Below the pieces are notes generated by a model. It was not told where the DNA came from, searched no databases, and saw only the letters and a program-made list of their open reading frames with translations. Below, piece after piece: positions 14,670 through 21,850 of a stretch of 22,446 bases of DNA. Each line of letters opens with the position of its first letter. Position 1 is the first letter of the stretch. The DNA is from WHTB01 sp050699035 (GTDB taxonomy: Bacteria > Actinomycetota > Actinomycetes > Propionibacteriales > Nocardioidaceae): the NCBI GenBank assembly GCA_050699035.1, contig JBOHDE010000039.1, positions 1-22,446 of the forward strand, given 5' to 3'. The translations under genes were made by a program, and so were the position numbers.

Positions 14670-15400
14670 GCTCGGCGGTGAAGGCGGAGATCGAGCGGCT
14701 GGCCGCGCTGCTCGGCTGCCCGGCCAAGGACCTGTCCTTCCTGAACCGGTTCTCCGCCCCGCAGCTGCGCGCGTTCCGGCTGACCGCTTCGGCCTGGCTG
14801 CGGGCCGACCAGGAGCCGACGTTCCGCCGGATCGCTCGGGCCGGTCGGCTGCTCCCGGCCAAGGTCACCGCCGCGACCACCCGCCGGGCCATGGACGCCG
14901 ACGTCGCGGCCGGCGTGGTGAGCGCGCTCAAGCCCCAGCAGGCCGCCGATATCGCCGGCTGCCTGCCGACCGACTACCTCGCCGACGTGACGCGCCACCT
15001 GAGCTCCGACGCCGCGGCACCGGTCGTTACCCGGCTCTCCGACGAGGTGATCCTCGCGGTGTCCCGTGAGCTCAGGTCGCGCCGCGACTTCACCGCGATG
15101 GCCGAGATCATCTCGGCGCTGTCCGGCGAGCAGACCGCGTACGTCGCCCAGGCGCTCGACGACCCCAAGACGCTCGTCCAGGTCGCGGTGCGGATCAGCG
15201 ACGACGGCGCGATCGACCGGCTCGTGCAGGCGCTGCCGGACGACCTGCTGAGCCGGCTGGTCCGGGTCGGGAGCCGGCAGGCGCGGCTCTGGCCGGAGCT
15301 GCTGGAGCTGCTCGGCCGGGTCCCGGCCGGACGGCGGCGCCGACTGCTCGCCGCGGCCGTACCCAGCCCGACGAAGCGGATCTCGGCTACTCCACCGTGA
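14666..15400 (+). CDS. Alpha-helical repeat-like protein, unknown function (MgtE-N-like segments)
   Basis: A 244-residue soluble, almost fully helical protein. From about residue 80 to 210 it shows repeated units of the kind AADIAGCLPTDYLADVTRHL, LSDEVILAVSREL, MAEIISALSGEQTAYVAQAL and DRLVQALPDDLLSRLVRV. These recall the superhelical N-terminal domain of MgtE magnesium transporters, but the CBS and membrane parts are absent. I know no characterised homolog. ATG 14666 overlaps the previous stop, so it is coupled to the 76-residue protein. The 3' end overlaps the convergent molybdo-oxidoreductase gene by 14 bases. A scaffold or regulatory role is possible but not shown. Confidence 0.75.
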   Translation: MSSAVKAEIERLAALLGCPAKDLSFLNRFSAPQLRAFRLTASAWLRADQEPTFRRIARAGRLLPAKVTAATTRRAMDADVAAGVVSALKPQQAADIAGCLPTDYLADVTRHLSSDAAAPVVTRLSDEVILAVSRELRSRRDFTAMAEIISALSGEQTAYVAQALDDPKTLVQVAVRISDDGAIDRLVQALPDDLLSRLVRVGSRQARLWPELLELLGRVPAGRRRRLLAAAVPSPTKRISATPP

Positions 15401-16895
15401 CGTCGATGGTGTGCCACCCGGTCGCGCCGTCCGGCACGACGTCGGCGCGCTTGCTGGTCTGGGTGTAGCCGGCGCTGTCGGTCGCGCGGCAGGCGATGGT
15501 GTGGTCGCCCGGCTCGGCATCCCACGCCACGGCCCACTGGCGCCAGGTGTCCACATTGGGTACGGAGGCCAGCCGCGCCGGCATCCAGTCTCCGTCGTCG
15601 ACCCGGATCTCCACCCGGTCGATGCCCGTGTGCTGCGCCCAGGCGATGCCCCCGACCGCTACCCGGCCGGCCTTGACCCGGTCGCCACGTCGCGGGGCGT
15701 CGATTCGCGACTGGGTCTTCACCGGGCCCTCGGCCGACCAGCCGCGCTCGGTCCAGTAGGCCTGGAAGTCCTCGAACCGGGTCACCTCGAGGTCGACCAG
15801 CCACTTGGTCGCGGACACGAACCCGTACAGCCCGGGCACGACCATCCGGACCGGGAAGCCGTGCTCGACCGGCAGCGGCTCGCCGTTCATGCCGACGGCG
15901 AGCATCGCGGCCCGGCCGTCGGTCAGCGCGGGCAGCGGCGTGCCGCAGGTCCAGCCGTCGACCGAGGTCTGCAGCACGGCGTCGGCCGCTGGGTCGACTC
16001 CGGCCTCCGCGAGCAGGTCGGCGATCGGGACACCGCTCCAGTGCGCGTTGGAGATCAGCGGCCCGCCGACCTCGTTGGACACGCAGCACAGCGTGATCCA
16101 GGCCTCGACCAGGCCGCGGTCGACCAGCTCGTCGTACCCGATCTCGATCTCCCGCTCGACCATGCCGTGGATGCGCAGCCGCCAGTCCGCCGGTGTGACC
16201 TCGGGGATCGCGAGCGCGGTGTCGATGCGGTAGAACACGTCGTTCGGGGTCTGCCAGCGGGCCACGCCCTTCACCCCGACGTCGACGCCGGCGGGTGGGC
16301 CGACGGCGCGCAGCGGCAGGGCGACGGCGCGGCGGGCCTCCTCGACCGCCCGTCGCCCGGCACCGAGCAGCCGTCCGCCGGCGGCGAGCACCACGGCGCC
16401 GGCGCCGACCAGGCCGGCGCGGATCAGGAAGGCTCGGCGGCTGGCGTCGACGGCCTCGCTCGGCGACCGGGTGAGGACGCTGTGCAGCCAGGCGAGCAGA
16501 CCGACCGCGAGTACGGCGGCCGTGCCTGCAGGCAAGGCGTCGGCGGGACCGGAGTCGGCCGGTTGCAGCGCGGCCCAGGCCGCGAGCCCGCCCATCGCCG
16601 CCAGCACGAGCGCCCCGAGCGCGAAGGAGCGCAGGGCGAGGACACCGGCGGCCACGCCGAGCGCCAACGCGCCGAGGACGGTGCCGATGACCAGCAACGG
16701 TTTGTCGGCCGTGCCGACGGCGCTGATCGCCGCCTCCGCGACCCGGCCCGGCGTCACGGCGATGACGCGCTCGCCGATGGCGAGGACCGGTGAACCGCCG
16801 AGCCCGAGCACGCCGGACACGACCTCTGCCGCGGCCAGCCCGCCGGCCGCGCTGACTGCGCCGGCCAGAGCCGCCAGGGAACGAGTGTGCGCCAC
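15387..16895 (-). CDS. Membrane-anchored molybdopterin-dependent oxidoreductase (sulfite oxidase fold)
   Basis: About 502 residues. The N-terminal 175 residues hold about five hydrophobic helices (roughly 7-28, 66-88, 91-110, 124-141, 155-174). A sulfite-oxidase-type Moco domain follows, placed outside the membrane by an odd helix number: WRLRIHGMVEREIEIGYDEL, the molybdenum-ligand Cys271 in TLCCVSNEVGG, ISNAHWSGVPIADLL, and VEHGFPVRMVVPGLYGFVSATKWL. A C-terminal Ig-like dimerisation domain ends in TIDVTVE. The layout resembles mycobacterial Rv0218. I chose GTG 16895 because AGGGAGG at 16904-16910 is 8 bases upstream; an in-frame GTG at 16913 is less likely. The substrate is unknown (sulfite, methionine sulfoxide or another S/N-oxide). 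No heme-binding motif is obvious, so the electron partner is open. Confidence 0.88.
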   Translation of the reverse strand: MAHTRSLAALAGAVSAAGGLAAAEVVSGVLGLGGSPVLAIGERVIAVTPGRVAEAAISAVGTADKPLLVIGTVLGALALGVAAGVLALRSFALGALVLAAMGGLAAWAALQPADSGPADALPAGTAAVLAVGLLAWLHSVLTRSPSEAVDASRRAFLIRAGLVGAGAVVLAAGGRLLGAGRRAVEEARRAVALPLRAVGPPAGVDVGVKGVARWQTPNDVFYRIDTALAIPEVTPADWRLRIHGMVEREIEIGYDELVDRGLVEAWITLCCVSNEVGGPLISNAHWSGVPIADLLAEAGVDPAADAVLQTSVDGWTCGTPLPALTDGRAAMLAVGMNGEPLPVEHGFPVRMVVPGLYGFVSATKWLVDLEVTRFEDFQAYWTERGWSAEGPVKTQSRIDAPRRGDRVKAGRVAVGGIAWAQHTGIDRVEIRVDDGDWMPARLASVPNVDTWRQWAVAWDAEPGDHTIACRATDSAGYTQTSKRADVVPDGATGWHTIDVTVE

Positions 16896-16971
16896 CTGAC
16901 CATCCTCCCTCACCAGGCGTTCGTACCCACGCCCGTGACGGATCGGTAAGGCAATCGTGAGGTGGTGCGGC

Positions 16972-17472
16972 ATGATCGGACGGGTGAGCAGCGCGCAGCC
17001 GACCATCCGCACTGGGATCGGGGTCGACGTGCACCCCTTCGAGACCGGCCGAGCGCTGTGGCTGGCTGGGCTCGAGTGGCCGGACGAGCCGGCCGGCCTG
17101 TCCGGGCACTCCGACGGAGACGTCGCGTGCCATGCGGCCTGTGACGCGCTGCTGTCGGCGGCGGGCCTCGGTGATCTCGGCAGCAACTTCGGCGCGTCCG
17201 ATCCGGCCTGGGCCGGTGCCAGCGGGGCCGCGCTGCTCGGGGAGGCGGTCCGCCGGGTGGGCGAGGCGGGTTACGCCGTCGGCAACCTGGCGATCCAGGT
17301 GGTCGGCAACCGGCCGCAGGTCGGTCCGCGGCGGGCCGAGGCCGAGGCCGTGCTGAGTGCGCTGGTCGACGCGCCGGTGTCGGTCAGCGCGACGACGACC
17401 GACGGTCTGGGGCTGACCGGCCGCGGCGAAGGGATCGCAGCTCTCGCGACCGCCCTGGTCGTACTCGGGTGA
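16972..17472 (+). CDS. ispF: 2-C-methyl-D-erythritol 2,4-cyclodiphosphate synthase
   Basis: A 166-residue enzyme of the non-mevalonate isoprenoid pathway; it cyclises CDP-methylerythritol phosphate with loss of CMP. Metal ligands are visible in GIGVDVHPF (Asp and His) and LSGHSDGDVACHAACDALL. GDLGSNFGASDPAWAGASG is the actinobacterial form of the GDIG-HFP loop, and SATTTDGLGLTGRGEGIAALA closes the CMP/active site. ATG 16972 has GAGG about 9 bases upstream; GTG 16984 (VSSAQP) is the other likely start. No ispD lies next to it in the window. It is divergent from the molybdo-oxidoreductase with 76 bases between. Confidence 0.96.
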   Translation: MIGRVSSAQPTIRTGIGVDVHPFETGRALWLAGLEWPDEPAGLSGHSDGDVACHAACDALLSAAGLGDLGSNFGASDPAWAGASGAALLGEAVRRVGEAGYAVGNLAIQVVGNRPQVGPRRAEAEAVLSALVDAPVSVSATTTDGLGLTGRGEGIAALATALVVLG

Positions 17473-17475
17473 AAC

Positions 17476-17519
17476 TTGTCAGACGACTCGTGCGTCATGC
17501 CGCACGTTCCGCCTGACAA
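17476..17519. terminator. Two-tier hairpin, probable bidirectional terminator
   Basis: An outer perfect 7-bp stem (TTGTCAG at 17476-17482, CTGACAA at 17513-17519) encloses an inner perfect 6-bp stem (CGTGCG at 17489-17494, CGCACG at 17501-17506) with a 6-base loop. It fills the 50-base gap between the convergent ispF and methyltransferase genes. There is no U-tract, as often in high-GC actinobacteria. Confidence 0.72.
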
Positions 17520-17522
17520 CCG

Positions 17523-18314
17523 TCAGCGGCGGCAGACGATCTCGCCGTGCAGGACGCTGAACCACCCGTCGGCGCTGGCCGCCCAGGCCCGCCAGCCGTC
17601 GGCGATCCGGGCCAGGTCGGCCGGCGTGGCGAGCCCGCGCGCGACGGCCTGCTCCGCCAGTGCCGAGGCTGTGACCCGGTCGGCCCACAGCCCCGCCCAC
17701 CAGGCCCGCTCGTCCGGGCTGCTGAACCCCCAGACGCTGGCGGTCGCGGTGACGTCGGTGCAGCCCGCCGCGATCGCCCAGCTCTTGATCCGGCGACCGG
17801 CGTCCGGCTCGCCCCGGTTGCCGCGGGCGACGGCCTGATAGAGGGTCAGCCAGTCGTCCAGCGCGTCGTACTCCGGCCACCAGGTGAACGCGCCGTAGTC
17901 ACTGTCGCGCGCCGCCACCAGGCCGCCCGGTCGGCACACCCGCCGCAGCTCGCGGAGCGCGGCGACCGGGTCGCTGAGGTGCTGTAGCACCTGATGCGCG
18001 TGTACGACGTCGAACGACGCGTCGGCGTAGGACAGCGCGTAGACGTCGCCGACCTCGAACCGGGCGTTCGGGACCTCGTGCAGCGCGGCCTCGGCCACCA
18101 CCTCGGCGGACCGGTCGATGCCGACCACCCGTCCTCGGGGCACCCGTGTCGCCAGGTCGACGGTGATCGTGCCCGGTCCGCAGCCCACGTCGAGCACGAC
18201 GGCGTCGCTCGCGAGCTGGGGCAGCAGGTAGGCCGCCGAGTTCTCCGCCGTACGCCAGCGGTGCGACCGGAGCACGGCGTCGGCATGACCGTGGGTGTAG
18301 ACGTCGTCCGGCAT
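17523..18314 (-). CDS. Class I SAM-dependent methyltransferase
   Basis: A 263-residue Rossmann-fold methyltransferase. Motif I is VVLDVGCGPGTITVDLA (about 39-55), the acidic end of beta-2 is VVGIDRSAEVV, motif II/III residues lie in FEVGDVYALSYADASFDVVHAHQVLQHL, and RVCRPGGLVAARD follows. This is the pattern of the UbiE/COQ5-like Methyltransf_11/25 group, but the C-terminal 100 residues (YGAFTWWPEY onwards, rich in Trp) are specific to it. The substrate is unknown. ATG 18314 is 34 bases after the multicopper oxidase stop on the same strand, so it may be its third operon partner. Confidence 0.88.
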   Translation of the reverse strand: MPDDVYTHGHADAVLRSHRWRTAENSAAYLLPQLASDAVVLDVGCGPGTITVDLATRVPRGRVVGIDRSAEVVAEAALHEVPNARFEVGDVYALSYADASFDVVHAHQVLQHLSDPVAALRELRRVCRPGGLVAARDSDYGAFTWWPEYDALDDWLTLYQAVARGNRGEPDAGRRIKSWAIAAGCTDVTATASVWGFSSPDERAWWAGLWADRVTASALAEQAVARGLATPADLARIADGWRAWAASADGWFSVLHGEIVCRR

Positions 18315-18348
18315 GCGCCCAGCATGGCCGACCCGCGCACCGGGGAGT

Positions 18349-19863
18349 TCACTCGGGGTGGTTGTGGTCCGACCCGCCGACCCGGAACGGCGTGCTCACC
18401 CCGACGTACGCGAGATGCGCGACCAGCCCCTCGGAGGCGTGGATGAGGTTGTGGCAGTGATCCATCCAGATGCCCGGGTTGTCGGCGACCAGCGCGACCT
18501 CGAACGTCTCGCCGTCCCTGACGTCCAACGAGTCGACCCACCACGGACTGCCCGACGCCGCCTCGCCGTCGCGCGACAGCACCACCGCGTGGTGCCCGTG
18601 CAGATGCATCGGGTGCACCTTGCCGCTGTCGTTGCTGATCGTCATCCGGACGACGTCGCCCTCCTGCACCATGTACATCGGTACGTCCGGGAAGATGCTG
18701 CCGTTGACGGTCCACCAGAACCCCGGGCGCCCGTCCAGGAAGCCGATCGTTCGCCCGATCCGGTACTCGAAGGACCGGTCGGCGGCATCCGGGTCGAAGC
18801 CGACGTCGACCGGCGAGCCGTACGCCAACGGGTCGAACCGCTGCTTCGGCTCGTCGTCGGTGGGCGCGTCGGCACCGGCCGGGCCGAGCACCAGTGAGGC
18901 GCCGCCGCCGAACGACACACGCACCCCGTCGTCGGGGACCTCGACCTCCAGGTCGACCCGTCCGCCGGCGGGCACCGACACCGTCTGGCCCTCGACCGGG
19001 GTCGGCTCGTTGACCTCCCTGCCGTCGATGGCGAGCACCCGGAACGGCCCACCCGACACCCAGGTACGCACCGCCCCGTCGTTGGTGTTGATCACCCGCA
19101 CCCGACGAGTCGAGCCTGCCGCGGCCTCGACCTGCTGCTCCCCCACCATGCCCTGGACCGTGCGCTGACCTGAGTACGTGTGGACGGCGGCGACCACGTC
19201 GTCGGTCGCCGGACCACGCGCCGGCTCGACCACCAGTGTGCCGAGCAGGCCACGCTTCACCTGCTCGTGCGACACCTGGTGGGAGTGGTACCAGTACGTG
19301 CCGGCGTCCTCGGCGACGAACCGGTAGACGTGCTCCTCGCCTTCCTGCACGGCGTCCTGGGTGACTCCGGCCACGCCGTCCTCGGCATTGGGTACGTCGA
19401 CGCCGTGCCAGTGCAGGGTCACGCCGTCGGGCACCGACTCGTTGACCAGGCGCACCTCGACGAGGTCGCCCTGCTTGGCCCGGATCACCGGGCCGGGCGA
19501 GGTGTCGTTGAGCGTGTAGCCGTCGACGGCACGTGCGCCGTCGCCGCCGATCTCGACCTTTCCGGCGCGCGCGACCAGCGTCTCCGAAACGTCGGGCTCA
19601 CCGTCGGGCGGCCCGGTCAGGGTGTCGACGCCGACGGCCGACCCGCCGTGCGCCGCCTCGTGCGCCACGGCCTCACCGCCGCCGAAGTCGGCGACCCCCA
19701 TGTCGTCCATCGAGTACGTGTCGGGGACCAGGCTGCCCCACCACGTCCACCCGACGAACCCGAGCACGACGGCGAACAGCACACCACCGCCGATGCCGAT
19801 CCATCGGCGGGGTGTGCTCGACAGTCGCGGCAGCCCGCGGGGACCAGTCGTCGGCTCAGGCAC
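18349..19863 (-). CDS. Membrane-anchored three-domain multicopper oxidase
   Basis: About 504 residues with one N-terminal membrane helix (about 21-43) and a cupredoxin part outside the membrane. All four copper motifs are present: TLHWHGVDVP, TYWYHSHQ, HPMHLHGHH and MDHCHNLIHASEGL. The residue ten after the type 1 Cys is Leu, not Met, which in laccases goes with a higher redox potential. The motif set fits laccase-like oxidases better than two-domain copper nitrite reductases. Segments rich in His/Asp/Met (DDMGVADFGGG, AHEAAHGG) follow the anchor. GTG 19863 overlaps the end of the upstream membrane protein gene by 8 bases; GTG 19875 and 19911 are possible longer starts. Likely roles are copper tolerance or oxidation of a small substrate. 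Confidence 0.9.
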   Translation of the reverse strand: MPEPTTGPRGLPRLSSTPRRWIGIGGGVLFAVVLGFVGWTWWGSLVPDTYSMDDMGVADFGGGEAVAHEAAHGGSAVGVDTLTGPPDGEPDVSETLVARAGKVEIGGDGARAVDGYTLNDTSPGPVIRAKQGDLVEVRLVNESVPDGVTLHWHGVDVPNAEDGVAGVTQDAVQEGEEHVYRFVAEDAGTYWYHSHQVSHEQVKRGLLGTLVVEPARGPATDDVVAAVHTYSGQRTVQGMVGEQQVEAAAGSTRRVRVINTNDGAVRTWVSGGPFRVLAIDGREVNEPTPVEGQTVSVPAGGRVDLEVEVPDDGVRVSFGGGASLVLGPAGADAPTDDEPKQRFDPLAYGSPVDVGFDPDAADRSFEYRIGRTIGFLDGRPGFWWTVNGSIFPDVPMYMVQEGDVVRMTISNDSGKVHPMHLHGHHAVVLSRDGEAASGSPWWVDSLDVRDGETFEVALVADNPGIWMDHCHNLIHASEGLVAHLAYVGVSTPFRVGGSDHNHPE

Positions 19864-20311
19864 CGGCCCCGGCACCGGCCGTGGGCTGGGTCGCGACCGG
19901 CTCAGCCGCACCGGCCGGGCTCTGGGCCTGCCGGGATGCCATACCGGCGACGCCCATCAGCACCAGCGCGTTGGCACCGTGCAGAGCCCCGATGACGGGC
20001 GCCTCGAAGGAGACGAACGCCAGCGCCACCTGGACGACGACGACGAGCAGGACGATGGCGGCCCACTTGACCCCGCCGGGAATCTTGGCGAAGAACGACA
20101 CGATCAGCAGCAGCAGAGAGAGCACGGGGATCGCCATCATGCCGATCATGCCGTGCAGCGCGTGCCCGGCGTTGCCTTCCGATCCCTCATCGAAAACGGC
20201 GCCGCCGTCGACCTCCTTGAGGACGTCGAACCAGGCAAAGCCGATGGCTGCTGCTTGCAGGACGACGCCGATGGCGATCAGGCCCGCCAGCGCGCGATAG
20301 GTAGATCTCAT
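19856..20311 (-). CDS. Small four-helix membrane protein with conserved-looking His residues (DUF6220-like)
   Basis: A 151-residue protein with about four membrane helices: 7-28, 53-74, 81-102 and 106-124. His50 and His53 (GHALHGMIG) at the start of helix 2 and His111 (GALHGANAL) at helix 4 lie at membrane faces, where they could bind heme or copper. The fold and the short HG motifs recall DUF6220-type or cytochrome-b-like small membrane proteins; I am not sure of the family. The C-terminal 25 residues are Ala/Gly/Pro-rich. ATG 20311 has a GGGGGAA stretch just upstream. The stop overlaps the multicopper oxidase start, so the two should be made together, and a joint role (electron transfer to or from the oxidase) is plausible. 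Confidence 0.75.
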   Translation of the reverse strand: MRSTYRALAGLIAIGVVLQAAAIGFAWFDVLKEVDGGAVFDEGSEGNAGHALHGMIGMMAIPVLSLLLLIVSFFAKIPGGVKWAAIVLLVVVVQVALAFVSFEAPVIGALHGANALVLMGVAGMASRQAQSPAGAAEPVATQPTAGAGAGA

Positions 20312-20331
20312 GCTTCCCCCACAGGAACGGG

Positions 20332-20349
20332 GCGCTGCTCACTCAGCGC
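20332..20349. other. Hairpin between nnaR and the copper oxidase unit
   Basis: A perfect 6-bp stem (GCGCTG at 20332-20337, CAGCGC at 20344-20349) with a 6-base loop, about 80 bases after the nnaR stop and 20 bases before the membrane protein start. It could end the nitrite reductase transcript or form part of the next gene's 5' leader. A TANNNT hexamer (TACCGT, 20361-20366, minus strand) just upstream is a possible -10. The rest of this 118-base gap shows nothing I recognise. Confidence 0.35.
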
Positions 20350-20429
20350 AATCAACCTCCACGGTAGGGCTCCTCGACGACTGTGGGTAGTGGTTTCTGC
20401 CAAAATTCGGTTCCACGTACGACACACAG

Positions 20430-21533
20430 TCACGCCGTGACCGCGAGCCGATAGCCGCGCTTGACCACGGTCTGCACCAGGTCGGCGCCGACCGCCTCCC
20501 GCAGCCGGGCCACCGCGACCTCGACGGCGTGCTCACTGGACGCCGACGGCAGGCAGCGCAGCAGCTCCTGCCGGGACAGCACCCGGCCGGGATGCTCGGC
20601 GAGTGCGGTCAGCACGGCCCGCGGGACCGGCGACAACGGCACCGGCCGTCCGTCTACGACGACCGCGCCCGCGCGTACGTCGATACTCCGGCCGGGCAGG
20701 TCGATCGTGGCGACCCGGCGCTCGGTCAGGTGCAGCACCAGCTCGCGGACCAGGGCACCGAGACGCCCCCGCTCGGGCTGCACCGTGCGTACCCCCAGCC
20801 GCTCGATCGGGGCCGCGGTGACCGGGCCGACACACGCCGCCAGGACGTCGCTGCGCAGCGCGTCGACCAGGTCTCCCAGCCGACCGCCGCGGTCGGCGAC
20901 CTCCAGGAACGCCGAGGCGCCCGGCGCGCTGGTGAACGTCAGCGCATCGATCTCGCGCTGCATCACCCGGTCGAGCAGCCGGGTCACCGGGCGCTGGTCG
21001 GCCACCGTCTCCCAGCGATAGACCGTGACCGTGACGACCTCCGCGCCCTGCGCGCGCAGGGTTTGAGTCGCGGCGGCGGCCGGTTCCCCATGCTCCTGCA
21101 GCGCGACCCGCCGGCCCCGCAGGTCGTATGTCAGCAGCCGGTCGACGACCTCCTGCAGCGACTCGTACTCCGGCGACCACGACTCACGCAGCCCGGCGGC
21201 CCGGATCGCCCCGACCGTCTTCGGGCCGCGGGCCAGCACGGTGGCGGCACCGAGCGCCGATCGCAGGTCGTCACCGAGGCCCCAGCCGTCGGCAGCCTCA
21301 CACCAGCTGCGGAAGCCGATGCCGGTGGTCGCCATCACGAAGTCCGGCGGCTGCTCCAGACAAGCCCGGGTCGCCGCCAGCAGGTCGGCGTCGTCGTCCA
21401 GCGGCGCGATCCGCATCGCGGCGGCGCAGGTCACCTCGGCGCCCTTGCGTTCGAGCAGGGCGACGAGCTCGTCCTGGCGGCGGGCGGCCGTCACGCCGAC
21501 CCGGTAGCCGGCCAGCGGCAGATCCGTACTCAC
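20430..21533 (-). CDS. nnaR: NnaR-type regulator: HemD-like domain fused to OmpR-type winged helix
   Basis: A 367-residue two-domain protein. Residues 1-260 have the uroporphyrinogen-III synthase (HemD) fold: LAGYRVGVTAARRQDELVALLERKGAEV, MATTGIGFRSW, VLARGPKTVGAIRAAGL, and LTFTSAPGASAFLEVA. Residues 275-367 form an OmpR/PhoB-type DNA-binding domain: LSPVPRAVLTALAEHPGRVLSRQELL, then VEVAVARLREAV and VKRGYRLAV. The same fusion is known as NnaR in Streptomyces (SCO2958) and as Rv0260c in Mycobacterium, where it acts with GlnR on nitrate/nitrite assimilation. Its place directly after nirD (GTGA overlap) supports this. A siroheme precursor could be its ligand; that is inference. It probably is not the cell's main HemD. 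Confidence 0.92.
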   Translation of the reverse strand: MSTDLPLAGYRVGVTAARRQDELVALLERKGAEVTCAAAMRIAPLDDDADLLAATRACLEQPPDFVMATTGIGFRSWCEAADGWGLGDDLRSALGAATVLARGPKTVGAIRAAGLRESWSPEYESLQEVVDRLLTYDLRGRRVALQEHGEPAAAATQTLRAQGAEVVTVTVYRWETVADQRPVTRLLDRVMQREIDALTFTSAPGASAFLEVADRGGRLGDLVDALRSDVLAACVGPVTAAPIERLGVRTVQPERGRLGALVRELVLHLTERRVATIDLPGRSIDVRAGAVVVDGRPVPLSPVPRAVLTALAEHPGRVLSRQELLRCLPSASSEHAVEVAVARLREAVGADLVQTVVKRGYRLAVTA

Positions 21534-21850
21534 GGAGACACCTCGACCACACCATCCACCACCCGGACCGCGTACACCGGCACGGCGATGGCCGGGTCGT
21601 CGAGGCAGCGCCCGGTCCGCAGGTCGAAGCCCTGCTTGTGCATCGGCGAGGCCACGAAGTCGGTGCCGCCGCGGGTGCCGACGATCCCCCGGGCCAGCAC
21701 CTGCGCACCGCTGAACGGGTCGAGGTTGCCGACCGCGTGCACGCTGCCGTCGTGCAGCCGGAACACCGCCACCTGGCCGGAGCCGACAATCGCGGCCGCG
21801 CCGCGCTCGACGTCGAGATCGTCGAGCCGGCAGACCGGCGTCCAGGTCAT
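21530..21850 (-). CDS. nirD: Nitrite reductase (NADH) small subunit NirD
   Basis: A 106-residue Rieske-fold protein, the small subunit of cytoplasmic assimilatory NirBD nitrite reductase, which reduces nitrite to ammonium with NAD(P)H. The family pattern is clear: VGNLDPFSGAQVLARGIVG, FVASPMHKQGFDL and TGRCLDDP. As in other NirD proteins the Cys and His pairs that hold a Rieske cluster are missing, so it is structural. Its ATG shares one base with the nirB stop (TGATG), and its stop overlaps the nnaR start by four bases. Confidence 0.95.
   Translation of the reverse strand: MTWTPVCRLDDLDVERGAAAIVGSGQVAVFRLHDGSVHAVGNLDPFSGAQVLARGIVGTRGGTDFVASPMHKQGFDLRTGRCLDDPAIAVPVYAVRVVDGVVEVSP

Noticed and set aside
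14354..15556. Upstream extension of the cysS frame
   Set aside because: GTG 14353 gives the standard CysRS start and has a -10 box 7 bases ahead; the extension is antisense of the helical-repeat gene.
18349..19863. Copper nitrite reductase (NirK) as identity of the multicopper oxidase
   Set aside because: Nearness to nirBD is suggestive, but the full set HWHG, YHSH, HPMHLHGHH and HCHNLIH is that of three-domain laccase-type oxidases with a trinuclear centre.
20430..21533. Calling the HemD-fold protein the heme-pathway uroporphyrinogen-III synthase
   Set aside because: The C-terminal OmpR-type DNA-binding domain and nirBD context mark it as the NnaR regulator; no hem genes are near.
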